A DNA stretch of 64,000 nucleotides from Xenorhabdus indica. Its GTDB lineage: Bacteria > Pseudomonadota > Gammaproteobacteria > Enterobacterales > Enterobacteriaceae. The notes under the pieces are model-generated. The model did not search any database. It was not told where the DNA came from and was given only the letters and a program-made list of their open reading frames with translations. Positions within the stretch are counted from its first letter, which is position 1, and each line of letters starts with the position of its first letter. Below, piece after piece: positions 34,904 to 44,342 of the stretch. Location: positions 1-64,000 of the forward strand of contig NZ_NKHP01000016.1 in assembly GCF_014467235.1 (NCBI RefSeq), written 5' to 3'. A program made the position numbers and the translations under genes.

Positions 34904-35812
34904 TCAATAAATGGGTTCGATAATACCCGCTACCACATTCTGTTGGTGAGTCAGCAGAGCATCTCTGTCAACCATAGTATGCAAAAGCTGTTGGATAGGA
35001 ATATTATCTTTACGGGCAAGGATAACGGCTTCGGAAGCTTTGATAAAACATTCACTGTCGTCCGGAAGTTGGGTCATCAGGCCCTCTGCAATTAGCTCGT
35101 GACCTTGCCCGACATTCCAGATGGCCGCGTCAATGTGGCCTTTTTTGATTTGATTCAGACATTCATGATAAGAGACCTCGACCAGCTCAATTTCTTTTCC
35201 TGCAAAGTACTGATTTGTCATTATTTTCTGGTCGGCTGACGTGCTGTCTAACCCTACACGACGGATGCATTCCATCTCGCCCTGACGAAAGATTAATCGA
35301 TGTCTGTCTGTATAACTTTGTGTCCCTAGTGATAGCGCAATATAAATATCTTTAATTTCTGGGTGTTGCTCTGCGGCAAGTCTTGATGTTACTGCTAAGT
35401 CATAGACTCCATTCAGTAAGCATTCAATGCGGATATCTGAACCTCGCATATGCGCAAAGTAAAAAGGAACTCCTGCACATAATGCTTTTAAACCACTGGC
35501 CAGACCCTCATAGGCACGGGTATAAGGAAGGGGCATTGCACAGACCACATTGCCGATATCGGCGTATTCCAGCAACAATTTGTGGTTAATATGCGAGAGA
35601 AAACTGCCATTCCGACCACGACGCTTAATCCCAACCGCCTGTGATTGTTCGAGAGATTTTAATGCTGCCTGCATTAAACCTACGGACAACCCACACTCTT
35701 TTGCCAGTAATTCTATGGTTTTCAGGCGGTTGCCACATTGTTCAGAGAGGAGATAACGAGCCAAAAATGATTGCGCAATCCCCTCTTTTTTAATGAATGT
35801 TTGACTCATCAT
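34904..35812 (-). CDS. yhfZ: YhfZ, transcriptional regulator of the yhf operon
   Basis: This 302-residue protein has an N-terminal winged helix (RLKTIELLAKECGLSVGLMQ, ALKSLEQSQAVGIKRRGRNG) and a C-terminal periplasmic-binding-like effector domain (MPLPYTRAYEGLASGLKALC, DAAIWNVGQG). It is the first gene of the minus-strand run and so is likely an autoregulator sensing the operon's substrate. Length matches E. coli YhfZ (301). Confidence 0.88.
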   Translation of the reverse strand: MMSQTFIKKEGIAQSFLARYLLSEQCGNRLKTIELLAKECGLSVGLMQAALKSLEQSQAVGIKRRGRNGSFLSHINHKLLLEYADIGNVVCAMPLPYTRAYEGLASGLKALCAGVPFYFAHMRGSDIRIECLLNGVYDLAVTSRLAAEQHPEIKDIYIALSLGTQSYTDRHRLIFRQGEMECIRRVGLDSTSADQKIMTNQYFAGKEIELVEVSYHECLNQIKKGHIDAAIWNVGQGHELIAEGLMTQLPDDSECFIKASEAVILARKDNIPIQQLLHTMVDRDALLTHQQNVVAGIIEPIY

Positions 35813-36463
35813 TACAAGTTTTTATCCATTCTCGTTTATCTTCATAAATTTGAACATAAACCGCAATAAGCGAATTAAAGAAAAGGGAGTAATATCACAA
35901 TTACGAAATAAATGAAAATTTAAAAAATAATAAAAACTAATATTATCAATATTTTGAAGATATATTTCAATTTTGCATTGAAGATATAAAAATAAGCATT
36001 ATGGGAGAATATAGGGAAATTACTTGTTTCTCGCTTCTATGTCTGCTGTATTTTTCCGCCTGGGTGGTGATTTTTGCTTCACTATTTGTCATCTTATGAA
36101 ACAGTTTGATTATATTTTGTTCTTTGTTCTGCCGCAAAGTAATTAATTGGATAGTTACATTTTTTATTTTAATCCTATTAAGTTTTATTCTATTCTGCTG
36201 TAAGAAAAGACAAAATACGTATATTTATTGTTCTCAAGTTTTATTTTTGATGATTGTGCTGATATAGCATAGGGTTATTATTGATGAAAATTACAGCAAA
36301 TGATGTGCTAATAGAAATTGAAGATAGAAATGAGAAAAATAAAAACGGTAACTTTCTCCAATCATTTGGGTATCTTTTATTATTGCTTCCCTAATGGTGG
36401 AAATAGAAAATGGCGATAAAAGATTACCGCCATTTTGCAAACATTTTAACGGGCCAGATTAAA
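35813..36463. other. AT-rich intergenic region between yhfZ and glpD
   Basis: This 651 bp stretch holds only short open frames (fewer than 40 codons) without ribosome binding sites. It contains the yhfZ promoter on the right-hand minus strand and the glpD terminator at its left edge. No RNA gene or repeat is recognised. Confidence 0.6.
36407..36436 (-). terminator. Terminator of glpD
   Basis: AAAATGGCG pairs perfectly with CGCCATTTT (arms 36407-36415 and 36428-36436). On the minus strand the hairpin is followed by a T-rich stretch (TTTCTATTT). Confidence 0.75.
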
Positions 36464-37972
36464 TCAATCTTGTGATTGCGTTGACTTAACGTTCTGCACC
36501 AACCAGTCAGCAATACGCTGTTTCTGTTCATCAGTCAGCCACATACCCAACTTGGTGCGACGCCAGATTGCATCATCCAACTGAGTGACCCACTCATGTG
36601 CTACCAGATAACGCAGCTCGGCTTCGTACAGACTGTTACCAAAGAATTCGCCCAAATCTGCCAGCTCATTTGCACCATGCAGAATGATGTTGCTATTGCT
36701 GCCGTAAGTGCGGGCATAACGTCGCGCTACTCCTTCTGGCAACCAATTATAGCGTTGACGCAGTAAACGTGCGTATCCATCGCGGTCATAGCCTTCCAGC
36801 TCTCCACCAGGCAGTTTGCTATTTTTAGTCCACGCTTTACCAGCGTTTGGATAATATTGTGCCAGTTTATCCATTGCATGTTCGGCGAGTTTACGGTAAG
36901 TCGTTAGTTTACCGCCGAAGACAGACAACAATGGTGTTTGCCCCTGCTCATCTTGAACATCCAGCGTGTAATCACGGGTGATAGCCTGTGGTGAATCAGA
37001 TTCATCATCACATAATGGGCGCACACCGGAGTAAGTCCAGACCACATCAGTACGGCTAAGTTGCTTCTTGAAGTGATCATTATAAACTTTCAACAGATAA
37101 TCGATTTCTTGATTATCGATTTTGACTTCTTTTGGATCGCCTTTGTATTCAACGTCTGTTGTACCGATAATGGAGAATTCATCATTCCACGGGATCACAA
37201 ATACGATACGGTTATCTTCGTTTTGCAGGATATAGGCCTGAGGCTCATCGTGAACGCGAGGTACAACGATGTGGCTGCCCTTGATCAGACGGATACCATA
37301 AGGAGATTTCAGGTGCAGGCCGTTATCAAAGAAGCTCTTAACCCACGGACCAGTTGCGTTAACCAGACCTTTTGCCTGCCATATTTTGGTCTCACCCGTG
37401 GGGAGATCTTTGGCTTCTACCATCCAGTAGCCATTTTCACGCCATGCACGGGTGACTTGAGTACGGGTACGGACCTCACCGCCATGTTTTTGGACTTCCT
37501 GCGCATTCAGCACGACCAGACGTGCATCGTCAACCCAACAGTCAGAATATTCAAAGCCACGGCTAATGGAAGGTTTCAGAACTGAGTTTGCACCGAATTT
37601 CAGCCCCTTACTACCCGGCAAACTCACACGTTTGCCCAAGTGATCGTAAAGGAACAGGCCAATGCGGATCATCCAGGCCGGGCGCAAGTGTGGCTGGTGT
37701 GGAAGACGAAAACGCATAGGGAATGCAATGTGGGGAGCCAGTTTTAATAAGACTTCGCGTTCTGCCAGTGCTTCACTGACCAGTCGGAATTCATAATGTT
37801 CCAGATAGCGCAGGCCACCGTGGATCAGTTTGGAACTGGCTGATGACGTGGCACTGGCTAAGTCTTGGCCTTCTAACAGCAGGACAGAAAGTCCTCGGCC
37901 AGCAGCATCTGCCGCAATACCAACGCCGTTGATTCCGCCGCCAATAACAATTAAGTCTTTGGTTTCCATTGC
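36464..37972 (-). CDS. glpD: Aerobic glycerol-3-phosphate dehydrogenase
   Basis: This is a membrane-associated FAD enzyme oxidising sn-glycerol 3-phosphate to dihydroxyacetone phosphate and feeding electrons to quinones. The start METKDLIVIGGGINGVGIAA holds the FAD GxGxxG motif; ASSKLIHGGLRYLEHYEF, GIRLIKGSHIVVPR and the SVFGGKLTTYRKLAEHAMDK block are typical. I place the start at 37972 by alignment with E. coli GlpD; the open frame runs 27 codons upstream through the operators. Two tandem GlpR-like operators lie immediately 5'. It is on the same strand as glpR, downstream of it, whereas in E. coli glpD is divergent from glpEGR. Confidence 0.97.
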   Translation of the reverse strand, partial: AMETKDLIVIGGGINGVGIAADAAGRGLSVLLLEGQDLASATSSASSKLIHGGLRYLEHYEFRLVSEALAEREVLLKLAPHIAFPMRFRLPHQPHLRPAWMIRIGLFLYDHLGKRVSLPGSKGLKFGANSVLKPSISRGFEYSDCWVDDARLVVLNAQEVQKHGGEVRTRTQVTRAWRENGYWMVEAKDLPTGETKIWQAKGLVNATGPWVKSFFDNGLHLKSPYGIRLIKGSHIVVPRVHDEPQAYILQNEDNRIVFVIPWNDEFSIIGTTDVEYKGDPKEVKIDNQEIDYLLKVYNDHFKKQLSRTDVVWTYSGVRPLCDDESDSPQAITRDYTLDVQDEQGQTPLLSVFGGKLTTYRKLAEHAMDKLAQYYPNAGKAWTKNSKLPGGELEGYDRDGYARLLRQRYNWLPEGVARRYARTYGSNSNIILHGANELADLGEFFGNSLYEAELRYLVAHEWVTQLDDAIWRRTKLGMWLTDEQKQRIADWLVQNVKSTQSQD

Positions 37973-37983
37973 ATACCCTCTGA

Positions 37984-38023
37984 AATGTTCGAAACAGTTC
38001 TTTAATGTTCGTTTTCGCTCAAG
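37984..38023. promoter_or_regulatory. Tandem GlpR operators upstream of glpD
   Basis: Two adjacent 20 bp sites begin AATGTTCGAAAC (37984-38003) and AATGTTCGTTTTCG (38004-38023). Each has one strong half matching the GlpR consensus WATGTTCGWT. They sit 12 bp upstream of the glpD ATG. Confidence 0.7.
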
Positions 38024-38224
38024 AATTGTAATCAAAAATTCATCAATCGCCAACTATTAACGAGGAAAAAACATATTTGCGTGATGCAGATAACAAATAG
38101 TTATCCTTATATATAAGATTAATAAGGAAATTGTCAGAAGCAAATCATAGGCAGTGCGTTACTGTGGGGAGACAAGGAAGAGTGTCTGAAGTTGTGAACA
38201 GGAAAAACGTGGGGGTGGGAATAG

Positions 38225-38246
38225 CCCGCCTGTTTTTCTAGGCGGG
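38225..38246 (-). terminator. Hairpin after glpR
   Basis: CCCGCCT (38225-38231) pairs with AGGCGGG (38240-38246), 35 bp beyond the glpR stop. The T-run is weak. The rest of the 37973-38280 gap holds the glpD promoter. Confidence 0.6.
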
Positions 38247-38280
38247 ACATTAACAAAGTATAACTAACATGATCCTGGTT

Positions 38281-39039
38281 TTAACACAGTTCCAGTTTAA
38301 CGTTATATTGTTCGATGATTTTCTGAATGTTGGATGGTGGTGCTTTATCCGTGAACAGAAAATCGATCAGGTTCATAGTACCGAGGTTAACCATGGCGCT
38401 GCGGCCAAATTTGGAATGATCTGCAACCAGCATGACGCAGCGCGAATTTTCGATAATTGCGCGTTTGGTTCGGACTTCATGATAATCGAACTCTAACAGA
38501 GAACCATCAGAGTCAATGCCGCTAATGCCGAGGATACCGAAATCAAGGCGGAATTGGGAGATGAAATCCAGTGTTGCTTCACCAATGATGCCACCATCAC
38601 GGGAACGTATTTCGCCACCTGCCAGGATCAGGCGGAAATCTTCTTTTCCCATGAGCAGAGTTGCAACATTAAGGTTGTTGGTGACAATCCGCAAATCCCG
38701 ATGATCGATTAGTGCGTGAGCTACTGCCTCCGGGGTGGTGCCAATATCAATGAATAAGGTTGCACCATTTGGGATCTGGGTGGCAACTTGCCGGGCAATG
38801 CGGGCTTTTTCATCTGACCACATAATTTTGCGATCATGGTAAGCCGTGTTGACGGAGCTGGAGGGTAAAGCGGCACCGCCGTGATGACGTTGGATTTTAT
38901 TTTTGTCGGCCAATTCGTTCAAATCACGCCGGATTGTTTGTGGGCTGACGTCAAAGTGCTCGACTAGTTCTTCAGTGCTGACATAACCTTGAAGACGCAC
39001 CAGCTCGATTATTGCATCATGTCGCTGAGTTTGCTTCAC
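38281..39039 (-). CDS. glpR: Glycerol-3-phosphate regulon repressor
   Basis: This 252-residue DeoR-family repressor has an N-terminal helix-turn-helix, MKQTQRHDAIIELVRLQGYV, and DVSPQTIRRDLNELADKNKI. The C-terminal DeoRC sugar-phosphate-sensing domain has GATLFIDIGTTPEAVAHAL and MLVADHSKFGRSAM. It is released from DNA by glycerol 3-phosphate and represses glp genes. It is the third gene of glpE-glpG-glpR. Length equals that of E. coli GlpR. Confidence 0.97.
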   Translation of the reverse strand: MKQTQRHDAIIELVRLQGYVSTEELVEHFDVSPQTIRRDLNELADKNKIQRHHGGAALPSSSVNTAYHDRKIMWSDEKARIARQVATQIPNGATLFIDIGTTPEAVAHALIDHRDLRIVTNNLNVATLLMGKEDFRLILAGGEIRSRDGGIIGEATLDFISQFRLDFGILGISGIDSDGSLLEFDYHEVRTKRAIIENSRCVMLVADHSKFGRSAMVNLGTMNLIDFLFTDKAPPSNIQKIIEQYNVKLELC

Positions 39040-39097
39040 AACATTCCCCTAATGTTTTACCTAAATTAATTATAATTGACTGACTTTATTTGGAATA

Positions 39098-39934
39098 TTA
39101 TTCATTTTTTGGTTTGCGTAAATTGTCCCATAATCCCATCAATAACCCGATGATTAAGCCTGAAAAATGGGCTGCATTGGCGATATTGAGCGAAAACATA
39201 TTGAAATAGCCAACGAATAACCAAATAACCGAGATAGCGATAAGCCCTCTGGGAGCGCTGACTCCCTTTCCGGGAGACATTTCTCCTGTCAGCCAAACAT
39301 AACCGATCAGAGCATAGACCACACCGGAAAGCCCACCAAAATGCGAGGCACTGAACAACGATTGTGCCCAACCACTGAAAAATGCAGAAACTATTGTTAT
39401 TTCAATCAGTTTTGCTGTGTTAATATTTTTTTCAACCTGACTACCGAAATACCACCAAAGCGCCAAATTAAACAGGATATGTAGCAATGAAAAGTGCAGT
39501 AATATGGGGCTGATCCAGCGCCACAGTTCCAGATATTGCTCATTATTGGGCCATGCCAGCCAGCGCATAACCTCATTAATTCCAGTAAACTGCATCCAGA
39601 GATAAACCAGAATACAGAGCGCAATTATGGCGACAGTTAATGGGCCGGATTGGCTTTTCAGCGTGTTCCAGCTCAGGTTGTTATGGTATTGCAAAGGTAT
39701 GTTCGATTTACCTGTTTGCCAGCTAGCAGCTTGATAGCGTTCATTAAGCGGATCACGGGCAAATGTGTTGAGTTCTTGTTCAACAAAATTTAATTGGCTT
39801 TCATCTTCCAGCCATAATTCAACCACATGTGGTTCATTGGCAGGACGCATGGTCAGATGAATACCCTGCGTCGCCATATAATCAATGAAGGCTTGAGCCA
39901 GTCTTGGGTTAGATATTGAAGTTACATGGATCAT
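39098..39934 (-). CDS. glpG: Rhomboid intramembrane serine protease GlpG
   Basis: This 278-residue protein has a cytosolic N-domain (about 1-70) followed by six membrane segments. The catalytic Ser is in [16 protein letters not shown] and the catalytic His in [15 protein letters not shown]; the upstream [17 protein letters not shown] carries the oxyanion-hole residues. The E. coli enzyme is 276 residues. It cleaves membrane proteins near their transmembrane helices. A 58 bp gap separates it from glpR. Confidence 0.97.
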   Translation of the reverse strand: MIHVTSISNPRLAQAFIDYMATQGIHLTMRPANEPHVVELWLEDESQLNFVEQELNTFARDPLNERYQAASWQTGKSNIPLQYHNNLSWNTLKSQSGPLTVAIIALCILVYLWMQFTGINEVMRWLAWPNNEQYLELWRWISPILLHFSLLHILFNLALWWYFGSQVEKNINTAKLIEITIVSAFFSGWAQSLFSASHFGGLSGVVYALIGYVWLTGEMSPGKGVSAPRGLIAISVIWLFVGYFNMFSLNIANAAHFSGLIIGLLMGLWDNLRKPKNE

Positions 39935-40058
39935 TGTGCGTTTTATCTGCCTTAAATTGGGGTTAATGGCACAGGAGCTTGTTATGCAGAAATGGACTGT
40001 ACCGCAGTTAAAGACACCGTACTTAAAGACGCCATAGTAAATAGCAAAAGATTAAAAC

Positions 40059-40382
40059 TTAGTCAGAATGAACAGCATGAGGATAATCTTTTTTCCACTC
40101 TTCAAAGCCACCGTTAACGCTGTATACGGTTTCGAAACCGATATTGATTAGGTACTGGGCGGCGCCTTGGCTGCTGTGCCCGTGGTAACACATCACCATG
40201 ACCGGTTGGTCAAAATCAGCTTCTTGCAGGAATTTATTGATAGTTTCATTCGTTAAATGAAATGCACCTGCTACATGCCCTGCACGAAAACTTTGCGGAT
40301 CACGGATATCCACCATCAGGGCGCTTTTATCGAGCCAGTTTTGGTAGGCTTGTTCAGAGCTTATTGTTTGAAAATGATCCAT
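40059..40382 (-). CDS. glpE: Thiosulfate sulfurtransferase GlpE
   Basis: This 107-residue single-domain rhodanese moves sulfane sulfur from thiosulfate to acceptors such as cyanide or thioredoxin. The active-site Cys is in [18 protein letters not shown]; the AVHFR-type approach [20 protein letters not shown] is present. It heads glpEGR in this orientation, 124 bp upstream of glpG. Confidence 0.95.
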   Translation of the reverse strand: MDHFQTISSEQAYQNWLDKSALMVDIRDPQSFRAGHVAGAFHLTNETINKFLQEADFDQPVMVMCYHGHSSQGAAQYLINIGFETVYSVNGGFEEWKKDYPHAVHSD

Positions 40383-40457
40383 AAATACTCAATGTTATTT
40401 CTTAAATTTTCATTTTAAGGTGTTAGTTTCTTAATAATCTTATTTCATAACTCTACA

Positions 40458-40485
40458 GCCTTCCCAATTTTGGTATTGGGAAGGC
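40458..40485 (-). terminator. Hairpin after nfuA
   Basis: GCCTTCCCAA (40458-40467) pairs perfectly with TTGGGAAGGC (40476-40485), 40 bp beyond the nfuA stop and upstream of glpE. It has no T-run, so strength is uncertain. Confidence 0.6.
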
Positions 40486-40525
40486 ATGATCAAGCGGGCA
40501 GAAGTACTAAGAACAGAAAATAAAA

Positions 40526-41101
40526 TTAGTAGTAAGAGTGTTCGCCACGCTGATGTTCGGTCAGGTCTTTGACGCCTTTCAGTTCAGGGAACATCTGTAA
40601 TAACTGTTTTTCAATCCCTTCTTTCAGGGTGACATCGACCATAGAACAACCGTTGCAACCACCACCAAATTGCAGGATGGCATAACCATCATCGGTGATT
40701 TCCATCAGGCTGACACGGCCACCATGACCTGCGAGTTGAGGATTGATCTGTGATTGCAGGAGATATTCAACGCGCTCAATCAGTGGTGCATCGTCAGCCA
40801 CTTTACGCATCTTGGCGTTTGGTGCTTTCAGGGTCAGTTGGGAGCCAAGCTGGTCAGTCACAAAATCAATGACAGCCTCTTCCAGAAAAGGAGCACTGAC
40901 TTCATCAACATAGGCAGAAAGCTTGTCAAATTTTAATTCGGTATCAGTGGCTTCAACAGCATCAGGTGGGCAATAGGAAACACCGCATTCCGCCGTCGGC
41001 GTTCCTGGATTAATGACAAAAACGCGGATTTGTGTACCCGGTTCTTGATTTGCCAGTAGCTTGGCAAAGTGCGCTTGCGCTGCTTCAGTAATATTAATCA
41101 T
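40526..41101 (-). CDS. nfuA: Fe-S biogenesis protein NfuA
   Basis: This 191-residue protein has an N-terminal degenerate A-type domain and a C-terminal NifU-like domain. The C-terminal domain has the CxxC that holds a 4Fe-4S cluster ([20 protein letters not shown]). It delivers clusters to apo-proteins under stress. It is co-directional with and just downstream of gntX, as in E. coli. Confidence 0.97.
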   Translation of the reverse strand: MINITEAAQAHFAKLLANQEPGTQIRVFVINPGTPTAECGVSYCPPDAVEATDTELKFDKLSAYVDEVSAPFLEEAVIDFVTDQLGSQLTLKAPNAKMRKVADDAPLIERVEYLLQSQINPQLAGHGGRVSLMEITDDGYAILQFGGGCNGCSMVDVTLKEGIEKQLLQMFPELKGVKDLTEHQRGEHSYY

Positions 41102-41160
41102 GTCATTTGCTCAATAGTTGACTGTTCTAGTTGGTTATAATACGCCCATTCATGAAGGAA

Positions 41161-41844
41161 CTACAAGGTTCGGCATATTGCCCACGCTTGCACGGAGCGG
41201 GCACCCGCACGAATTAACAACTGTGTGGTTTCGTGCAGAGTTGTGCCTGTGGTGATCACATCATCGAAAATGGCGACATGTTGATCAGTAAAATTGCCGC
41301 GCAATTGAAAGGCATGCTTAAGATTGGTTTTCCTTTGGGCGGCAGATAAGCCCCGTTGTGTGAGTGTAGCACGTGTGCGTTGTAAAATATTGGGTTGATA
41401 TTGGCATCGCAACCAACGTGCCAAAGGGTTGATGATAAGTTCAACCTGGTCAAACCCTCGCCGCCAGCGCTTCTGATGGTACAGGGGAATGCCAAGTATG
41501 TAATCCGGTTTGCTCCAACGGCCTTCACGATAACCTTGTAACCAATGCAGAAGAAACAGACGAGCCAATACTGTCGCTATTTGTGGTGAGCCATGATATT
41601 TGTAACGACGGATAAGCTGGCTCAATGGTGGAACGTAATCAGTAACAGCGATAAGCCGTTGCCATGGAGGTGGATTTTTCAGGCAGCGGCCACAGAGGAA
41701 ATCACTGGATTCGGCAGGTAACGCGCAACGCGGACAAACTCGTTCTAATCGTTTTAGTCCCTGGTTGCAGATATGGCAGATTCCATGATGGGCAAAATAC
41801 AAATTTTGATGGCATAGCCAACAGTGTCCAACCATTGTTAGCAT
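41161..41844 (-). CDS. gntX: ComF/GntX family phosphoribosyltransferase-like protein
   Basis: This 227-residue protein has an N-terminal zinc-ribbon (CWLCHQNLYF, CHICNQ, CPRCALPA, CGRCLKNPP) and a C-terminal phosphoribosyltransferase-type domain (VAIFDDVITTGTTLHETTQL). It is related to ComF (DNA uptake) and E. coli GntX/YhgH. It is divergent from bioH, as in E. coli, which supports the assignment. Confidence 0.93.
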   Translation of the reverse strand: MLTMVGHCWLCHQNLYFAHHGICHICNQGLKRLERVCPRCALPAESSDFLCGRCLKNPPPWQRLIAVTDYVPPLSQLIRRYKYHGSPQIATVLARLFLLHWLQGYREGRWSKPDYILGIPLYHQKRWRRGFDQVELIINPLARWLRCQYQPNILQRTRATLTQRGLSAAQRKTNLKHAFQLRGNFTDQHVAIFDDVITTGTTLHETTQLLIRAGARSVQAWAICRTL

Positions 41845-41898
41845 AGTTTTCTTCCTTGATGAAAAATCCCTGATGACAAATTAAAGGTGAGAATAACA

Positions 41899-42678
41899 AT
41901 GGGTAAGTTATTTTGGCAGACTTTAGGTGAAGTTCCTCGTGATATTGTGATGCTGCATGGATGGGGGCTGAATGCTGAAGTTTGGCGTTCAGTGGAAACG
42001 CGACTGGCTTCGCATTTTCGTTTACATTTAGTGGACTTGCCGGGATATGGTCGTAGTCAGCTGTATCCGGCTATGACACTGAAAGAGATGGCCGAGACAG
42101 TGTGGCAACAGGCACCAAAAAATGCCTTGTGGCTTGGATGGTCGTTGGGAGGATTGGTTGCTAGTCAGATTGCGTTAGATCATCCTGAACACGTGGCTGG
42201 ATTAATCACAGTGGCATCTTCCCCAAAATTCAGTGAAGACGGGGATTGGCCGGGAATCAAACCAACTGTTCTGAGCGTTTTCAAACACCAACTGAGCGAA
42301 GATTTCCAGAAAACTATTGAGCGTTTTCTGGCACTGCAAACGTTGGGAACAGATAGCGCGCGTCAGGATGCCCGTTTACTGAAATCGGTGGTATTGAACC
42401 AACCGATGCCAACCGTGGAAGTACTCAATGCAGGGCTGGAAATGCTGTGCACAGAGGATTTGAGGGCTGAATTGGCACAGCTTCAATTACCTTTCTTACG
42501 CATCTATGGCTATCTTGATGGTTTAGTGCCACGCAAGATTGCGGCATTACTTGACAGCCAGTGGTCGCATACCCGCTCTGTCACTATGCGCAATGCGGCT
42601 CATGCACCATTTGTTTCTCATCCTGATGAGTTTGTGGATGTATTGATGGATTTTGTGGATGGTGAAATAGCTTATTGA
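41899..42678 (+). CDS. bioH: Pimeloyl-ACP methyl ester carboxylesterase
   Basis: About 259 residues, alpha/beta hydrolase. It removes the methyl group from pimeloyl-ACP methyl ester in biotin synthesis. Nucleophile Ser in [20 protein letters not shown] oxyanion region, Asp near YGYLDGLVP, and His in [15 protein letters not shown]. The ATG at 41899 has GGTGAG upstream; a GTG four codons earlier is less likely. It marks the left border of the accessory block. Confidence 0.96.
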   Translation: MGKLFWQTLGEVPRDIVMLHGWGLNAEVWRSVETRLASHFRLHLVDLPGYGRSQLYPAMTLKEMAETVWQQAPKNALWLGWSLGGLVASQIALDHPEHVAGLITVASSPKFSEDGDWPGIKPTVLSVFKHQLSEDFQKTIERFLALQTLGTDSARQDARLLKSVVLNQPMPTVEVLNAGLEMLCTEDLRAELAQLQLPFLRIYGYLDGLVPRKIAALLDSQWSHTRSVTMRNAAHAPFVSHPDEFVDVLMDFVDGEIAY

Positions 42679-42695
42679 TAATTACATATAAAAAA

Positions 42696-42725
42696 ATTAC
42701 CCATAACAACAATGTCATGGGTAAT
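42696..42725. terminator. Bidirectional terminator between bioH and the OsmC gene
   Basis: ATTACCCAT pairs perfectly with ATGGGTAAT. On the minus strand a run of seven T follows, a good intrinsic terminator for the OsmC gene; it may also serve bioH. Confidence 0.8.
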
Positions 42726-42748
42726 AAATATTACGGGGAATTTATCAC

Positions 42749-43192
42749 TTATCTGACAGGATAAATTTCAGTTACCATTTCCGGCGTATTGACGATAGTA
42801 TCGAGTATAGGGCAATTACTTTCTACAAATTGAATAAAGTCGCGAATTTCTTGGTCAGTATTATCTGCCTTTATATAATATTTTGACGTGATTTTGGAAA
42901 AACCGATTTTGGCATTTTTATTTTTCCCTTTGATTCCATCTAAATCCAACTCACCCTCTAGTTCTACCTTGATATCAATCAGATTTATTTTGTGTGCACT
43001 AGCGAAACTTTTAGCTACCATATTCTGACAGGCACCGAAAGCGGAAAGTAATGCTTCTACAGGCGTCATTGCTTCATCTTTTCCTCCCAAGCTTTCTGGT
43101 TCATCTAGATAGAAGGAAAAATTTCGCGAGGAACATTTCATTTTCAGAGGCCCTATGGACTCCACTGTTGCAGTAAATAACTCTTTAGACAT
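42749..43192 (-). CDS. OsmC/Ohr family protein
   Basis: This 147-residue OsmC-like fold has two candidate peroxidatic/resolving Cys: FGACQNMVAKSFA and SNCPILDT. The family reduces organic hydroperoxides. It is divergent from the AraC-type regulator, with a 270 bp gap. Its position at the edge of the accessory block suggests a link to fatty-acyl metabolism or oxidised lipids, but the link is not shown. Confidence 0.85.
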   Translation of the reverse strand: MSKELFTATVESIGPLKMKCSSRNFSFYLDEPESLGGKDEAMTPVEALLSAFGACQNMVAKSFASAHKINLIDIKVELEGELDLDGIKGKNKNAKIGFSKITSKYYIKADNTDQEIRDFIQFVESNCPILDTIVNTPEMVTEIYPVR

Positions 43193-43462
43193 ATTAGTAT
43201 CCTAAGGTTATTAATAGTGATAGATATACAAATAAGATAATAAGGATGTTTTTTGTTTTTTCAACTTAAATGAAGAGCTAAAATTTATTTTAAAATAATA
43301 ATATGAATTATATTAAAACAGTAAATGAATTTTCACCTAGACAAATTATTTACCAATTGCTTGTTGACAATATAAGATTATGCAAAAAGAATAAGATAGG
43401 TACGATTGTAAGTTCAAGTAGATTACATTCACTCACTATTTTGTTAATAAGGATTGAGGCTC

Positions 43463-44314
43463 ATGTTGTCAAATGTTCCATCTGTTCCTAAGTTTATCCA
43501 GCAATATAAATACGCTACTTGTGAATTAAACTTTCTTTACAATGTATCAACTGAGTGGCATCAACACCCGTGTATTCAACTCAGCCTGTCGCTACACCAC
43601 CATGAGTTGTTAGCCTTATCAGTTCAGGATGAAACTTATGCTACTTATGGTTTCCTTATTCGTTCCAACGTTATGCATAAGATGGATTCATCTAATACTT
43701 GTAGTGTTACGTTATTAATTGAACCTATTGATGAACACTATCACTTATTTAATCATCTCACAGAGGAGCAGGCTGTAATTTTGCTAAAGCATATTGATAT
43801 TGTAGCAATAAGAAATTACTTGGTGAAATCGTTTCTGTATGGTGAAAAACCAGATACCTTTACAATTTATCAGTTGATTACTCCTTGCCTGCCATGCAGT
43901 TGTCAGTTTGATAAACGTATTTTAAAAGCAGTTTTGTTTATCGAATCACTATCAGTAAAACGAATATCATCTCGTCAAGTCGCCGATAAAATTTATCTGT
44001 CTGAAAGTCGTTTCTTACATCTTTTCCGCTCTCAATTAGGCATTAATTTTCGTGCTTACTTGCTATGGTTACGTTTGAGTGATGCTATGGAGGAAATTCA
44101 TGTCACTGATTCATTAACATTAATAGCGAATAACTGTGGTTTTTCTGATAATGCTCATTTGAGTCGGACATGTAAAATGGCCTATGGAATACGTCCTTCT
44201 GATCTTAAACATATGATTAATAATGACTCAAGATTAAACTGTAATACATGCCAATGCTTCTATAATATTAACAAACAGTTCATACACAATATTACCAAAG
44301 GACAACTTTCTTAA
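43463..44314 (+). CDS. AraC family transcriptional regulator
   Basis: About 283 residues. The N-terminal part has an AraC-type cupin look (WHQHPCIQLSLS, HHHELLAL). The C-terminal two-helix-turn-helix domain is clear: SSRQVADKIYLSESRFLHLF and IANNCGFSDNAHLSRTCKMA, then YGIRPSDLKH. The ATG at 43463 follows GGATTGAGG. It is convergent with the emrB-like gene and is the only regulator in the accessory block, so it is a candidate controller of the efflux and biosynthesis genes; the ligand is unknown. Confidence 0.85.
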   Translation: MLSNVPSVPKFIQQYKYATCELNFLYNVSTEWHQHPCIQLSLSLHHHELLALSVQDETYATYGFLIRSNVMHKMDSSNTCSVTLLIEPIDEHYHLFNHLTEEQAVILLKHIDIVAIRNYLVKSFLYGEKPDTFTIYQLITPCLPCSCQFDKRILKAVLFIESLSVKRISSRQVADKIYLSESRFLHLFRSQLGINFRAYLLWLRLSDAMEEIHVTDSLTLIANNCGFSDNAHLSRTCKMAYGIRPSDLKHMINNDSRLNCNTCQCFYNINKQFIHNITKGQLS

Positions 44315-44342
44315 TGAAAATGAAATGAGGTAAAGCATCAGG

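Noticed and set aside
35813-36463. Small frames in the yhfZ-glpD gap (36 and 39 codons)
   Set aside because: No ribosome binding site, no family resemblance, and low-complexity AT-rich context.
43303-43491. 62-codon open frame before the AraC gene
   Set aside because: No ribosome binding site, overlaps the AraC start and has no family resemblance; probably leader sequence.
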